From Symbiodinium microadriaticum (lineage: Eukaryota > Sar > Dinophyceae > Suessiales > Symbiodiniaceae): 64,000 bases of DNA. Position numbers and translations under genes: made by a program. Positions 1-11,426 of the stretch are shown here, one piece after another (the first letter of the stretch is position 1; the number at the start of each line of letters is the position of its first letter). The stretch spans positions 171,865-235,864 of the forward strand of contig LSRX01000585.1 in the NCBI GenBank assembly GCA_001939145.1, in the 5' to 3' direction. The notes beneath the pieces are model-generated. The model saw only the letters and a program-made list of their open reading frames with translations, searched no databases and was not told the origin of the DNA.

Positions 1-789
1 AGGCAAGCATGTCTTGGCTTGTTGTCCTGTGCCTGAACACCTATCCGGCTTGCAGGCCCGGCGAGTGGGACGAAAAAGATGCCGAGATGCGGCAGGCTAC
101 GTCCCGTGTACCTGCATCATTCACTGTGGCAGTAGTTCGCGTCTGCGCATTGTGCATGACAACTTGACAGCACTTACTCTAGGAACCGAGCACGACAAGA
201 AGCCACTGCGAGAGCATGGCTCGAAGAGATGTTGATGCCCTGCGGCGAGGCGTTTCCTCCGTCATGCTTCGCTCCTACAAAGGCTCCTCCGCTTGCTTCG
301 GGACTGCATTCCACATATGGCATGGCCGGTTCGCAAAATGGCATGTAGCAAGGGCAGGAGATCCACGATGGGAGAATCGGGTCTTTGAGTGTATTTGGCG
401 CAGTCTGGCAGAGGAGACGTGGGGAGACAGGTTCGGCTCCAATTTGCAGGCTCTGGCGTTCAGTGATGTCCTGGCCGATCTCATGGACTGGCTGCCCGAG
501 CCTTTTCCCAGTCGAAGTGTTGCAGCAACAAATGAGATTTTGCATCTTGACCTCGGGGCACGAACGCTCACTGCCCTGCGCGAAGAAGTACCAGGAAAGG
601 GAGGAAGAGAAAGAGTCCGGAGGGGCCCGGGAGCTCACCAAAATGCCCATGGGGCAAAGGCGAGTGACAACTGGTCATGGGGCAGTCCTTCTGCGAGGCC
701 AACCCAGTGCGCTAACAATGGCAGCCACAGCCCAGCCCAGAGCGAAGACCGCGAGACAAGATACCAACATGGAAGAAGACATGGCTGCA

Positions 790-1000
790 CCTTCGTGGTA
801 CTAACACTGCCACTACTACCACGACGACGACGACTGCTACTACTGCGCTCCTGCTCATGCTCCTGCTCCCACGTCTACTCCTACTCCCACTCCCAGTCCT
901 GCTGCTGCTGCTGCTCCTGCTCCTACTCCGGTTCCTACTTTTCGTACTCCTACTCCTCGTGCTTCTGCTGGCTCTAATCCTCCTCTATCACTGCCGCTGT
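790..1000. repeat. Low-complexity CTC/CTG/ACT-rich tract
   Basis: Short imperfect repeats of cct, act and gct triplets. The + strand can be read as a Pro/Ala/Thr-rich peptide in one frame and as Ser/Tyr/Cys-rich or Leu-rich in the others, so the long open frames here are explained by composition. I see no conserved domain. Confidence 0.6.
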
Positions 1001-1047
1001 TGCAATGCTTTGCCCTGGCCCACATGCAGCAAACAAGTAGGCCAAAG

Positions 1048-1050
1048 AGC

Positions 1051-1104
<54 letters not shown>
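1048..1104. repeat. (GA)n microsatellite
   Basis: Near-perfect gagaga tract interrupted by single c and a bases. A second (GA)n tract lies at 2938-2963 and a shorter one at 5091-5110. Confidence 0.9.
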
Positions 1105-1106
<2 letters not shown>

Positions 1107-1612
1107 AAGAACAAAGGAGCGCGCTTTTGACTGTCGGTGAGGGGGCTTCGGAAACTAGGGTGTCTGTTAATAATACGGTATTATACGTGTTGTGAGTTGT
1201 CGACCGGATGCCACCAGAGTTGCGAGATTGCAATACGCAGCCGAAGCAACACTAGAACCGGCGTGCGACAGATGAGGCCTGGGGATTCGGTTTCTTGGTT
1301 TACAGGGGGATTTTTACGGTGCAGCTCAGTGGACCTCATCCGTCGAAACAGTTTTCACTTCTACGTGCACGCTTGCGTGCGGGGCAAGGGCAAGGGAGCG
1401 TCATCTCCTTCGACTGTGTGGGAGAAGAAAGAACAAGCCGCAAGAGCCGACATGGAACCAGGCAGCGTGGATGGTCGGCATACACTGAGGACACCGAGGA
1501 TAAACAGAACCGCCACAGCACACCAAGTGGGGTTCCGACAGCAAAGCGCCGAGGCCAGTGTCTCCGGGTGCACGGGGCTTTGCGCGGGTCCGCCAAGAGC
1601 TGAAAGACACAC

Positions 1613-2260
1613 GTGACGACACGTGCAATGGAGGGAGGCCCTCTCCAATCGGGTGCAGATGGGCTCTTCCCCTTCAACCACAACGTTTGGCACGTGCTCA
1701 TCCGGGCAGCTCCCGCCCACAGACAGCCGGAGACAGAACGCTTACTGGCGGCAATGGATGAAAGAGCGGAACGGGGAGACTTCCCCGACACTGGCGAGCT
1801 GCTTGCACTCCTTTTGGGGGGCCGGCAGATGCACCAACTGGGTGCAAACGCGACAAATGCAGCGGACATGGCAGAGGAACTGATGAGTGACTTGCTGTCG
1901 GACGGAGGGGACAATACCAGCGCGCGAACTATGCCGAGCTTCGCAACGACCTGGACGAAGCAGCAGCGGGGGTCAACGTGCTGGTCGGCCCCTACCTGCA
2001 CAAACTCACGGCACAACCAGCGGACGTCCTCAACCTTGAGCGGGGGAAGCCGGAAGGGAGGATCCGCCCAGACCCAATGCATTACACGTATACCGTGCCA
2101 AGCGACGACTACGGGACCTGCGGGACTCTACAAGTCAGGGCACCGTGCCTTGGGGGACCTACCAGTAGTGGCATGGACGACGGAGCACGGGGGAGAAGAC
2201 GTGGAAGCAGTGCACGAGACTCGTCGCCTACTACCAGAATTTGGCGGGCACCACATGTGA
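1613..2260 (+). pseudogene. Unrecognised coding relic with a probable frameshift near 1920
   Basis: The first part of this frame (about residues 10-100) has a balanced composition with acidic and Leu-rich helices such as ERLLAAMDERAERGD. Near position 1920 the coding-like reading moves to another frame, which runs with segments such as YAELRNDLDEAAAGV and LVGPYLHKLTAQPADVL to about 2180. This looks like one protein broken by a single indel. I do not recognise the family; a decayed retroelement gag-like protein or an exon of an unknown gene are both possible. No start or stop can be assigned to the intact ancestor. Confidence 0.3.
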
Positions 2261-2639
2261 GCGGCCCGAGATACAGATCCCACCGAGGTGCCGCCGACAT
2301 CTAGACAGTCCCAGCTCCCTTGACCAAGACTGAAGTAGCGGGGTAGTGTTTTTTTCTTATTTCGGGGGCGCCGTACCGTCGTCAACAACGGAGCAGGGAC
2401 CAGTAGCAACAGTATCCCGAGTCTAGTCACGGTTTGTCGTACTCAGGCTTCCAAGTGGACCCCCGTAATCAGATAGTCTCACCTTGGGAACGAAAACCCT
2501 CTACAAGCGGGCAACAACAACCAAGTTCTGGGAGAGTACTCTTCCAGCATAGGGGGACGCTAGACACCATATCGTTGTTGCCCTACCAGCCGAAGCCTCG
2601 GAGGGAGCTAGTGCAGCGTCGCAATGGACTAAACCTTTG

Positions 2640-2932
2640 ACGTATTTTAAGGGGAGGACCGTATTCTGCTCTCCCAAACAAGCTGCATTTGCATGGGGGA
2701 GCTGTTCCGGTGTTTCGAGTAGGGAGACCTACAGGAGTGCCATAGGGGCGTGGAGATGAGGCCTGGGGATTCTTAGAGTCTTCACAGGAAAGCTCTGAAC
2801 ACACCATGCAGTTCCTTGCCGTAATCATTTGGAGCCTCAAAACCAGCCCACTGAATAACATATTGGGGGTTGGGCGGGCCGAAGGCTTTAGGGTCACACC
2901 GTGACCCATAACTAAGCCCAGCAGAAAGAACG

Positions 2933-2963
<31 letters not shown>

Positions 2964-4060
2964 CAAAGAGAGCGATGCAAGATGAGTCAGTAGAAACAGA
3001 GATAGTCGAAGGAGCCAAAGAGCGTTCTTCCATATTTCCGAGGCCGAATTTGCTTGGGGCAGCGGCCTCGGAGCGGAGATTTGCCGATGTCGTAGATGTC
3101 AAATCCCATCGAGGGCGAAAGAAATGGCAGGATGGCGCGCTGCTGCCTGCTTCGTTGCTTCGGGGTCATTTGCAATCTGCAACCTGAAACTTTCCCTGCG
3201 TGCCCGTCCAGCACGGTGATCAACTGCCGTCGGTTCACCGCCCACCATACTGTATTCACACAGATCTGGACAACTGTCAATGAGATTTTGAACGAGACCC
3301 GGAGTCAAAAAGGCGACGGACCGAAAAGAAACAAACAACCACTGCAGCAGCATGCCGCAGCTGTCGTGACGATCTCACAGCTCGAAGTGCTAGAACCGGC
3401 CAACCTGGCACAGTGCAGAACTGGGCCGAGCCGCAGAGCATCGCAGAGCGCCACTGAGGTCACTCTGGATGAGGTGATGCCCGAGGATTTTCTTTGGGTC
3501 AGTCCCAGGCCAGGCCCACGACTGAGGAATTCCGCGGGTTTTCTTCGCTTCAACGTGTTGTGAGCAGGGATTGGGAGATCCAGAACTTGCTGCCCAGGCC
3601 AGGCCTTGTCAGAGCGTTCAAGTCATTGGCATGTCGTCATGCTGTCAAGCAGAAGCATGCGCGTGATGTGATGGGTGGAGGTGTAGCGTGGCTGCAACAG
3701 TAATTACCCGATTTGAAAACTGGAACACCGGACGGATCATGATGGCATGGTCGACACATCCTAGCGTTTGGCATCCGGACAGCCAGGACCAGCCAACTCC
3801 AGTTGCGTTTGTTGCGCACACTCTGTGTGTGTGTGTGCGCCCAATAACAACCGCGAACAGCGTGGCTGCCTGCAACATCCTGAAGCACCATGGCTCGACG
3901 CTTCGACGTCAAAAAGCTGTGCCCGAGGAATCAAGAAACCAAACTGCACGTCGCTTCAATCAGGCAATCACAAGTGCTAGGGCATTAAGCGTCCTTGCGC
4001 TGCATCTTCGGCACTTATCACTACCGCAGGCGCTGCGCGTACGCAGGGGTGGACTGCGGC
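2640..4060. other. No supportable gene
   Basis: Apart from the (GA)n tract at 2938-2963 and a short gtgtgtgtgtg run near 3828, I see only short open frames on both strands with no recognisable domain. A frame at 3096-3563 (+) is open but its composition is unremarkable. Confidence 0.5.
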
Positions 4061-4066
4061 CTTCAG

Positions 4067-4114
4067 GTCACCTGCGTCGACTGGGTGTTTGACAGTTTGG
4101 GACGCTTGCAGCAG
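4067..4114 (+). CDS. Possible exon of a BRCT-domain protein
   Basis: A 48-nt segment preceded by ttcag and followed by a GA dinucleotide encodes VTCVDWVFDSLGRLQQ. This resembles the end of a BRCT repeat, where a conserved Trp precedes the last helix (pattern V-T-x-x-W-(V/L)-x-D-S). The upstream coding sequence of a BRCT domain was not identified. A further coding-like end, PNEARWKAVFDVGNGPSS, reads to a stop near 4362. BRCT domains bind phosphopeptides in DNA-repair proteins; that role is inferred only from this short motif. Confidence 0.25.
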
Positions 4115-5060
4115 GATTTCTTCTTGCGGCGCTGGTGTTGCCTCAAGGACTGGAATGCTGCATTGGACATCATGTTGTCTTTTGGCATAGGAGCCATTGG
4201 ACCGTGCAACCACGAAGCAAAGCGGAGTGAAAGGGAACGGGCAGGACGTGTTCAGGCAGCACTTTGCTCTACCGAATGAGGCGCGATGGAAAGCTGTGTT
4301 TGATGTGGGTAACGGTCCGTCTTCGCTAGGCAGCGCCGAATGGTCTTTCAGCTATGGCTAGATACCTCGGACAAGCTCCAAGCGACAAGGCTAATTCTGC
4401 TTTGACTGCGGCCGTGAATCTACAACATTGAATGGCTTCAGGCAAAAAGAACCTTCTGCATGGACGAGAACGCAATCGTCGTGCGAGTAACGCTGGACTG
4501 CCTCACCCTTGCTGCCCCTTCGGTGTGCTAGTAGCCAGGTTGTGCTGTTGTTGCGAGGAGCTTGCGAGAAAAGGGTGGAAGCCCACAGCCACTGCGTGGC
4601 GGGCATCTGCTCGAATCCTGGAATCCAGCCTCTAAGAAGGACCCACAATTCCACCTTTCTCCTCTCAAGCTCTCAAGCTCTCAAGGTCATGGCACCGACA
4701 ACCTTTCTGTTGCCCAGACGTGGCGACGTCCCTGCACCAGAAGCCGAGCCGCTGGCCTCAGGAAACGAACACGAGAGAGGGTCGTCCATCTGTGTGTACA
4801 TTTTTTAATATGTTGTCGCGTGACATTGTGATAAGCAACAGGCGCAGTGGCAAGCGCAACTTCTCACAGATGGAGGCAGGCACAAGCAAGTCTCTGGTGG
4901 AATCCCCTTGCAGATTGTTGTTCCGGAGGCAGATCCTTTCTCCGCAGGGCCGCCGTTTTCCTGGCACGAGAGAGCTTTTGGCAAAGGGGCACATCCTGAC
5001 TCGCCGACGAGCCAGGCCATCCAGGCCTCCGCAAGGGCCTCCGGGGTCTTCGACCGGAGT
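4115..5060. other. No supportable gene
   Basis: Short open frames only. The stretch could contain 5' exons of the RNA-binding protein gene that follows, but none can be placed. Confidence 0.4.
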
Positions 5061-5062
5061 CA

Positions 5063-8000
5063 TTGGTCAGAGACCCGGAGGCTGCAGAGCTAGAGAGAGA
5101 GAGAGAGAGACTTGCAGCTTTGCAGAGCCAAGGTGCCACGGCCAAAGCTGCCGCAAAGGCCAAGGTCGTCGTTCCTCCTTGGCAACTGTGCCTTGGATGC
5201 AGTTTGATTCTTTCGAAGGTGGTGACATGGCACGGTGGAGATGGTGTGAGCTGGTGTAAGCGCCCTTGTCGAGGCCACAGCCACTTCCAAAAGGCCCATC
5301 GATGCCTTTCGAAGCAGTCGACTGAAGCCTTCCAACAAAAGGTGCAAAGCTGTGCACAGCTGTGATGACAGAGCTTGTAGTTTTGCCCTGTCTTGCAGTG
5401 CCTCGCTGTGTTTGTGAGCCATCGTTGGATCAGAGCATGCTCTGGTGTCGGGCTAGTCCCCCAGAGCTGCGGCGCGGCGGCGTGCCGCGACCCGGAGATG
5501 AGGACGCCAACGGGCCATTTGTAGGGCAACTGTATCGAAGTTGTGGAAGCTAGGCACAGAGAAGACGAGCTGGCTGTGCGCAAACACTTGAAGGCCTGGT
5601 CAGCTTGGACACATGCCGGAAGTGCTCTCACATTCTTTGCTTCAGCAGGTCTTCGTTGGAGGACTTCCAGACAAAGCCGACGAGCGAGAGGTAGTTCATT
5701 ATATGGGTTTGTGACAGAGTTGCATACGGCTCAACTTCTTCAGATCTCACTTCATAGTGAAGTGAACCGCCTGTTGAGGTGCTATTCAAGCTTTGCTTTC
5801 GAGCTGCAGCATTTATTTTCTTCACTGCGGATTTTTCTGTGTCTTGCAAGTTGGATTCTTCGGCTTGTTGTTCGCCCCGCTTCTCATTTGGGTGCCGCTT
5901 TCTGAAAAAGATTGGTTCCGGCAGGTTGTGTCCCCAGCGGTTGGTTGGCCATGGTACCCTCACCTACCATGCCACCACATCGCCACGGTGCTTTGCTGTT
6001 TTTGTCCGTCAGTGTATGCTGCTCTTCGCATTGCGATTCTTGTGCGTTCTTCCAGCCCGCCATTTGAGGCCCCAGAGCCCCGAGGCCTCCACAACCCCAG
6101 AGGCACTCAGGGTTTAGTTTAGGCCCTCTGCGGGCTTTACGGCTTTGTCAGGCCTCCTACACCCTGAAAACAACAAGACGAATTCCGATGTGCATCCGCG
6201 TGCAGGTTGAGCAACACTTCACCAAGCGATGCCCTTGTCTTTGAGCAAGCTCACAAGACTTGAAATTTTCTCTGCGCAAGGTACGGACACGTGGTTCACT
6301 GCAATGTCTGCCCTCCGAAGGAGTGCCGCCGCCTAAACCAGTCAGTCATACGCACCTCCTCCGAATGCAGGATGGAGAAAAAAACAAGGCTCCGTCAGAG
6401 CCTAATGCTCGTGATGTGTCGAAGACCGACGGTCGCTCTGTCGTCCTGGCCTTTCGTCCTAAGGTACGCCTTCGTGACTTTCAGATTTGCAGCCGATGCA
6501 GATTGTGCTGTAGTTGACAGACAGGACTTTCCAGGCAGGCTCAGTGCCCCTTGTCCTGGTGCCGATGTGATCCGTGATGGTGTAAGGTGTTCAGAGGCAG
6601 CTGGCCATGGGATTTGCCACGCCCAGAAAGAAGGCTTCGCAAGTTTGCGGTCAGAAAGTGGCAACCAACTCCCTTTTTTTAGAGGACACGGATGAGGAGA
6701 AGCAGAAGCAGGACTCAATGCTTAGTGAGGCCGATCCGTGCAAGGCCTGGTGGCTGGCGGCTTGAATCCTTCGCATATCCCGCTTGCAGAGGTCTTCGTG
6801 GGTGGCATCGGCGACAGGGATAGTGAAGAGGAGGCCTGCCGGCCTGCCTGTCGACAGCGTGACATGCATCAGCAGATCTGACATTTAGAGATGTTTGCGG
6901 CTGAGGTAGGCGATTTTTTCTCTCAGTGGGGTCTCGTCACTTTGGTCTACAGAGACAGAGCGTCGTGGCATTGGCCTCATTCCGACAGGGAGCATAGGTG
7001 TGACATCATACACGTACATGGGGACTTCTGTTTATTGATCCGAGGGGCTTCGTCCACTTCGCAACCAAAGAAGCTGCCCTGCGCATTCTCGAGGAAAGAG
7101 TGATACTCAGTTTGCTGCAAGAGCGTGGTACGTAAATTCTTCACTGTTCATTTCAAGGCAACGTGGTTTTCCACAGGCGCAAGTTGGACATCAAGGCCTT
7201 GATTTTCATTCTCCGAGATTGCATTTGCTGGCCTGTCGAATGTCATCTTCTGGTGCTACACTCTCAAGCAATCTCAAGCATCTGCGCACCCAACCTTTGA
7301 CGTGCATATGTTTCAGACAAGCCTGTGTGTTGTTCGCTCCTCTCAACATCCGAGTACCTGCAAGCCAGGCCAGGGCTTGAGTCTTCGAGAGCTTTCATTC
7401 AGCAGTGTAGAAGTTGAAGCTCGAAGGTAGTCTTCTTGGGGAAGATTTCATGCCGAGTGCATAGATCATAGATCACACAGTCAGAGTTCTCATCGGCATA
7501 CTTGCTGTTTCCGAGCTTCTCTTTGTCTCTCTCCTAACAGATGTCTGAGGGCTATGTTCTTCCAGTACGGTCTTGGTAGGTGTGTGTTTATCTGCAAGAA
7601 GAATTCCACGGAGTGCCTTCAGTCATTTTGAGAATGGCCACTTCCCCAAACCGAGAGCCCCGGCAAATCCTTCGTTTTGTCCCGCACACACCGGTGCCAG
7701 CAGGGGAAGACCTAAAGCGGGATTCACACTGGCCTGCGATCGATTAAGCACCAGCGGTTCAAGCACGCCAGCCGCCAGCACCAAACCAGATTCAAGTATG
7801 CGCGATTCGACACAAAAGTATTATTGACGCGTGGCCCGCTGTCCGCGGTCTGCGGGCGCCGGCCGATTCCGGTTCGTCACATAGCTTATGGCGATTCCGG
7901 TTCATCATATGTCTCAAAATATCTCAAACAAGCCCCCTCATTTGGCGATCCCGGTTCATCGGATATCTTAAATTTACACAGACCCCCTCGTTTGGCAATT

Positions 8001-11000
8001 CCCTGTCATCAAGCACGCCGCCCGCGGCCAGCGCGGCCTGCTGCATCCCGCGGCTTTGAGTTGGGGGCCTTTTCGCGACTCCACGCGGCGGCCACGGCCA
8101 GGTGCCCGGCGACCCCGGCGACCACGCCGTGGCACCTGTATACACTCCGTTGCCGAGCACAGTGCCGATTCACTCTCGTTCGAGAGTCGCGCAGGTTTCG
8201 CTTAGGATGTAGGGCCGGGGATCTAAGTCGGACAACGAAGAGTGGGAACTTCCAGGGTCAAGTCGGGAGGACGGGTCGGAGTGGGAAGCAGGCTCGGCGA
8301 GAGTCCGAAAAGGATCCCAAGAAGCAACGATCTTTTTGTGGCATTCAGTTGTTGTGTACTTGACACCGAGTCATTCCATGCAAGCGCACACTCATTTGCC
8401 GGTGTTGAGCTTGATACCCACCCAGGCAATGTTTGGCTTTGGGGTTTTGTAAACACTCAGTCCTATCAGGGTCGGGAGTTGCCGGAACCACTCACTTCCA
8501 ATTAACGAATTAACCCGGCTTACTTAGAGTACGGTTCAGGCTTGGGTCTAGGATTTCATTGGGGTTTGGCCCCTTCCTGCTACGTTTCCCTACTCGTTTT
8601 GGGAGTTGCAGGGCCTTCGCGAATCCAGGATATCCAGGGCCCCAGTTCTCGAATGCACCGGTGCGTGAATCCTTGTTTCAGTGCAGTTCGCAAATCGATA
8701 TCTCCGGTGCACTATTCGGTTTTCTATTCTACGCACGGATAAAGCCAAGACGATGCTGGTACTGCGGTATGCATTTACGATTTCATGAGTGAATTGGTTG
8801 AACACGGAGCAAATCCAAATCTTCTGCTCCAATTCTCGAGCTAAGATGTGCTGCCGCTCGGAAGGGTGCGAAGGATCGTGGAGCCGAGCGGGAGAAGCCC
8901 CCACCTGGCACGCCTGGCACGGGTAAGATTGACATGGCATGGATATGCGCGAGTCCACGTCGGTTTTCTCCGACCCGGGATTTTTTCCTGTTAAGAGCCT
9001 GTGGCTATGGAGATCGTTTGTAACCCTCAAAAACAGGACTTTCCCGACCGCGTGATGGGTGCAGGCTTTGCTTCGTCGGGAAGTTCCGAAAAAGATTCAC
9101 ACTACCTGAAATTCCCATGTTTTGACTCTGATTGGTCTGCTGGCCTCGGAGGACGTTGCACCTGTAACTGTGGTGTTTCCAAGTTTGAATCCACACGTGC
9201 AGTCGTGTGCAGCCCTGGATTCAGACTGAAAAGTCGCTTCGCAGTTCGCAGCATAGTAGAATGACAAGTAGGCATGGGTGTGCTTCTTCGCTAGCCTTCC
9301 CTGAAGACGGAAGAAAGTTTGTGTCTGTGGGACTTAAGACCGTTGAAAGTCTGCATGTCTCTTGTTTGACATGGGCTGGTGCCTCGCCAGAAAGCTTCGG
9401 AGTCGAAGAAGACGATGAGCGACGATGAGAGGCCGATCTGAAAGGGCTGTGGAAGTGGATGTTGTTGAGCGCACGTATGCGCAGACGTGTCTTCTGAAGG
9501 TACGACTTGGTGAAGCGTGCGATTGCCAGGCCAGGCCTCCCAAGCAGAAGCGCCATACAAGCAGCATTCAAAGACGATGTGATTGTCTCTGCAAATTCTC
9601 TGCTTCTCTGCCTCTAGGCATTTTCACAAGAAGAGCGTGCAGCATGCCCCACCTCCAGGACCGCATGTGTGTCCCCGTGTCAGCCGAAGGGAACCTTGCT
9701 GGTATCGGATTGCAGGCTATCCACCGCCCGGTGGGTATTACCCGTCACGGCCTTCACGGCCGTTGGCCTTTGAGGTGTAAGTGGCATGGAGATCAGAGCT
9801 GAGGCCGCCACCAGGCTACTATGGTGCCCCACCACCAGGCTCGCCGCAAATTCACTTTAGCACGGTCCTTGTCTTGTGTTCTGAAGGCTATCCAGGTTAC
9901 CCACCTCCCAATTACCCACCACCTGGCTATCCACCGCTGCAGCCTGAAGGTTCAACTTGTCGATTGTTGCGGAGTTCTGTCAACAAACACAGCTTAGGTC
10001 AAGTGCGTATCCTCCTGTCTACGGATCCCAGTTTGGGCCATGGCTTTCTTTCGCAGGGGGGGGGGAGGGAGGCAGGGGGTGGGAGCAACCCATAGTTGTT
10101 TGGAGGACACAAATATAACAGTGGTCGGTCCGTTGCGAGAGAGGCTGTTCCATTGAACTGTTGTTGCTGGTTTCAGCATGAGCTGTGGCTGCTGTCATTA
10201 GACTCTTTCATACTGGTACTTCTGTATTTGTAATGAATCAACAACGGTGGTAGATTAGATCAACAATGATCAGCACAATCCAAGCAGGAGAAGACACGCC
10301 AAAAAAATGACGACCAATTGCGACAAAGCTCGAATTGATTCCTGAGGCCACCCCCCAGTGGGCACTATGCCGCGTACTGCACCTATGGCTGCTTCTAGGA
10401 AGCGACGTGCCAACAGAAGTCGGCACGTTCCAGTCAAGGCTTCCGCCTTCTAGTCCGCCACCACCCCGGGAAGGCCCTTTTCCGTCTGACATGTGTTTAT
10501 GTCCGCCCGGAAGAGTGGCTGCCACCCGTCAGCACTGCCAGCGCCTTCGCCAGCTTCCGACGACCCCTATCGACAACCAGCAGGCTCGTTTGGCTTCGTC
10601 CGCGGCGGTCTTTGCTTGTCGCAGCAATCGTGCAAGGAGATCCTTATGCTGCATACAGCAGGGCACGGGCCTTCCAAATCAGCGGCATACTGATTGTAGA
10701 GTAGATGTTGCTTGCAGCCAGAAACAACTCGGGATGAAACATTTGAGCGAAGTTTGTTGAAGCTCAAGCATTCCAAGGACAGGGATCCTTACTCTGGCAG
10801 CCCGGCATGTTAATTGCACTCCAGCGATGCTGTAGTAGCCCGCCTCCGAGGCTACGACCGCGACAGGGAGCACGATAGATATCGTCGACCAGAGGCAAGC
10901 AAGCCGCGAGAAACGGATCCGGCGACAGCCACATATCGCCACATCCCGCTTGACGAGGACGCTCCGAGTCGTGACCCTTACGCACACCTTTCAGGCCGGT

Positions 11001-11426
11001 GCCACGCACGTCAGAGCAATGTCGGTATGCACACTTGCCTATCGCTCCAGCTGTGCAAAGGTTATTATGGACCGCCTCCTGGACAGCCCGAAGGCGCAAC
11101 TCTTGCTGAGCCATGCCAGCCGTCTGTCCAGAGTATGGTCGACCAGAGTGTTTGCATGTTATTCTGATTGTAGAGTGTTTTTTGGAGTGGACGAGCGTCT
11201 TGGCACAAGGTGCTCCTCCGCCTGCTGGTGCGCAGCTTGTCTCAGGGATTCACGAGGGTGCTGCGGAGTGCTCTGGCTTAGGCGTGTACGCATCCTATGC
11301 TGTCGACCCAAGATATGAGCCTAGGCGCGCATGTCTTTGTTGCAGAAGCTTGGTTATCGCTCTGACTTTGTTGCTGCCCTGGAGTGGGAGGTATCAGCCT
11401 TACTGAGCAGAGAGGCACAAAGTTGA
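5063..11426 (+). CDS. Two-RRM RNA-binding protein with Pro/Gly/Tyr-rich C-terminus (hnRNP/Musashi/DAZAP1-like)
   Basis: A multi-exon gene rebuilt from RRM motifs. RRM1 comprises exon 5649-5690 (VFVGGLPDKADERE, the RNP2 strand), 5804-5829 (LQHLFSSLR), 6281-6322 (YGHVVHCNV) and the exon from 6464 (YAFVTF, the RNP1 strand). RRM2 comprises 6792-6833 (VFVGGIGDRDSEEE), the exon from 6906 (DFFSQWGLVTL) and the exon from 7045 (GFVHFATKEAALRILEE). Introns include GA-AG (5830-6280), GT-AG (6323-6463) and a GC donor at 6834. Downstream, tiny exons encode proline/tyrosine-rich pieces: GYPPPGGYYP near 9715, RPPPGYYGAPPPG near 9805, YPPPNYPPPGYPP near 9905, an Arg/Asp-rich stretch near 10850 and GYYGPPPGQPEG near 11060. 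A plausible last exon runs 11346-11426 to a TGA. A Glu/Arg/Ala-rich segment at 5063-5185 may be N-terminal. Such proteins usually bind mRNA or pre-mRNA. The start codon is not identified, and 7110-9600 is mostly intron. Confidence 0.7.
7110..9600. other. Intronic stretch of the RRM gene, no supported exons
   Basis: This lies between the RRM2 RNP1 exon and the Pro-rich exons. It contains a GC-rich patch near 7840-8280 and many tggcaattcc/ggttc-type short repeats (7865-8010), but no exon I can support by protein similarity. Confidence 0.4.
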
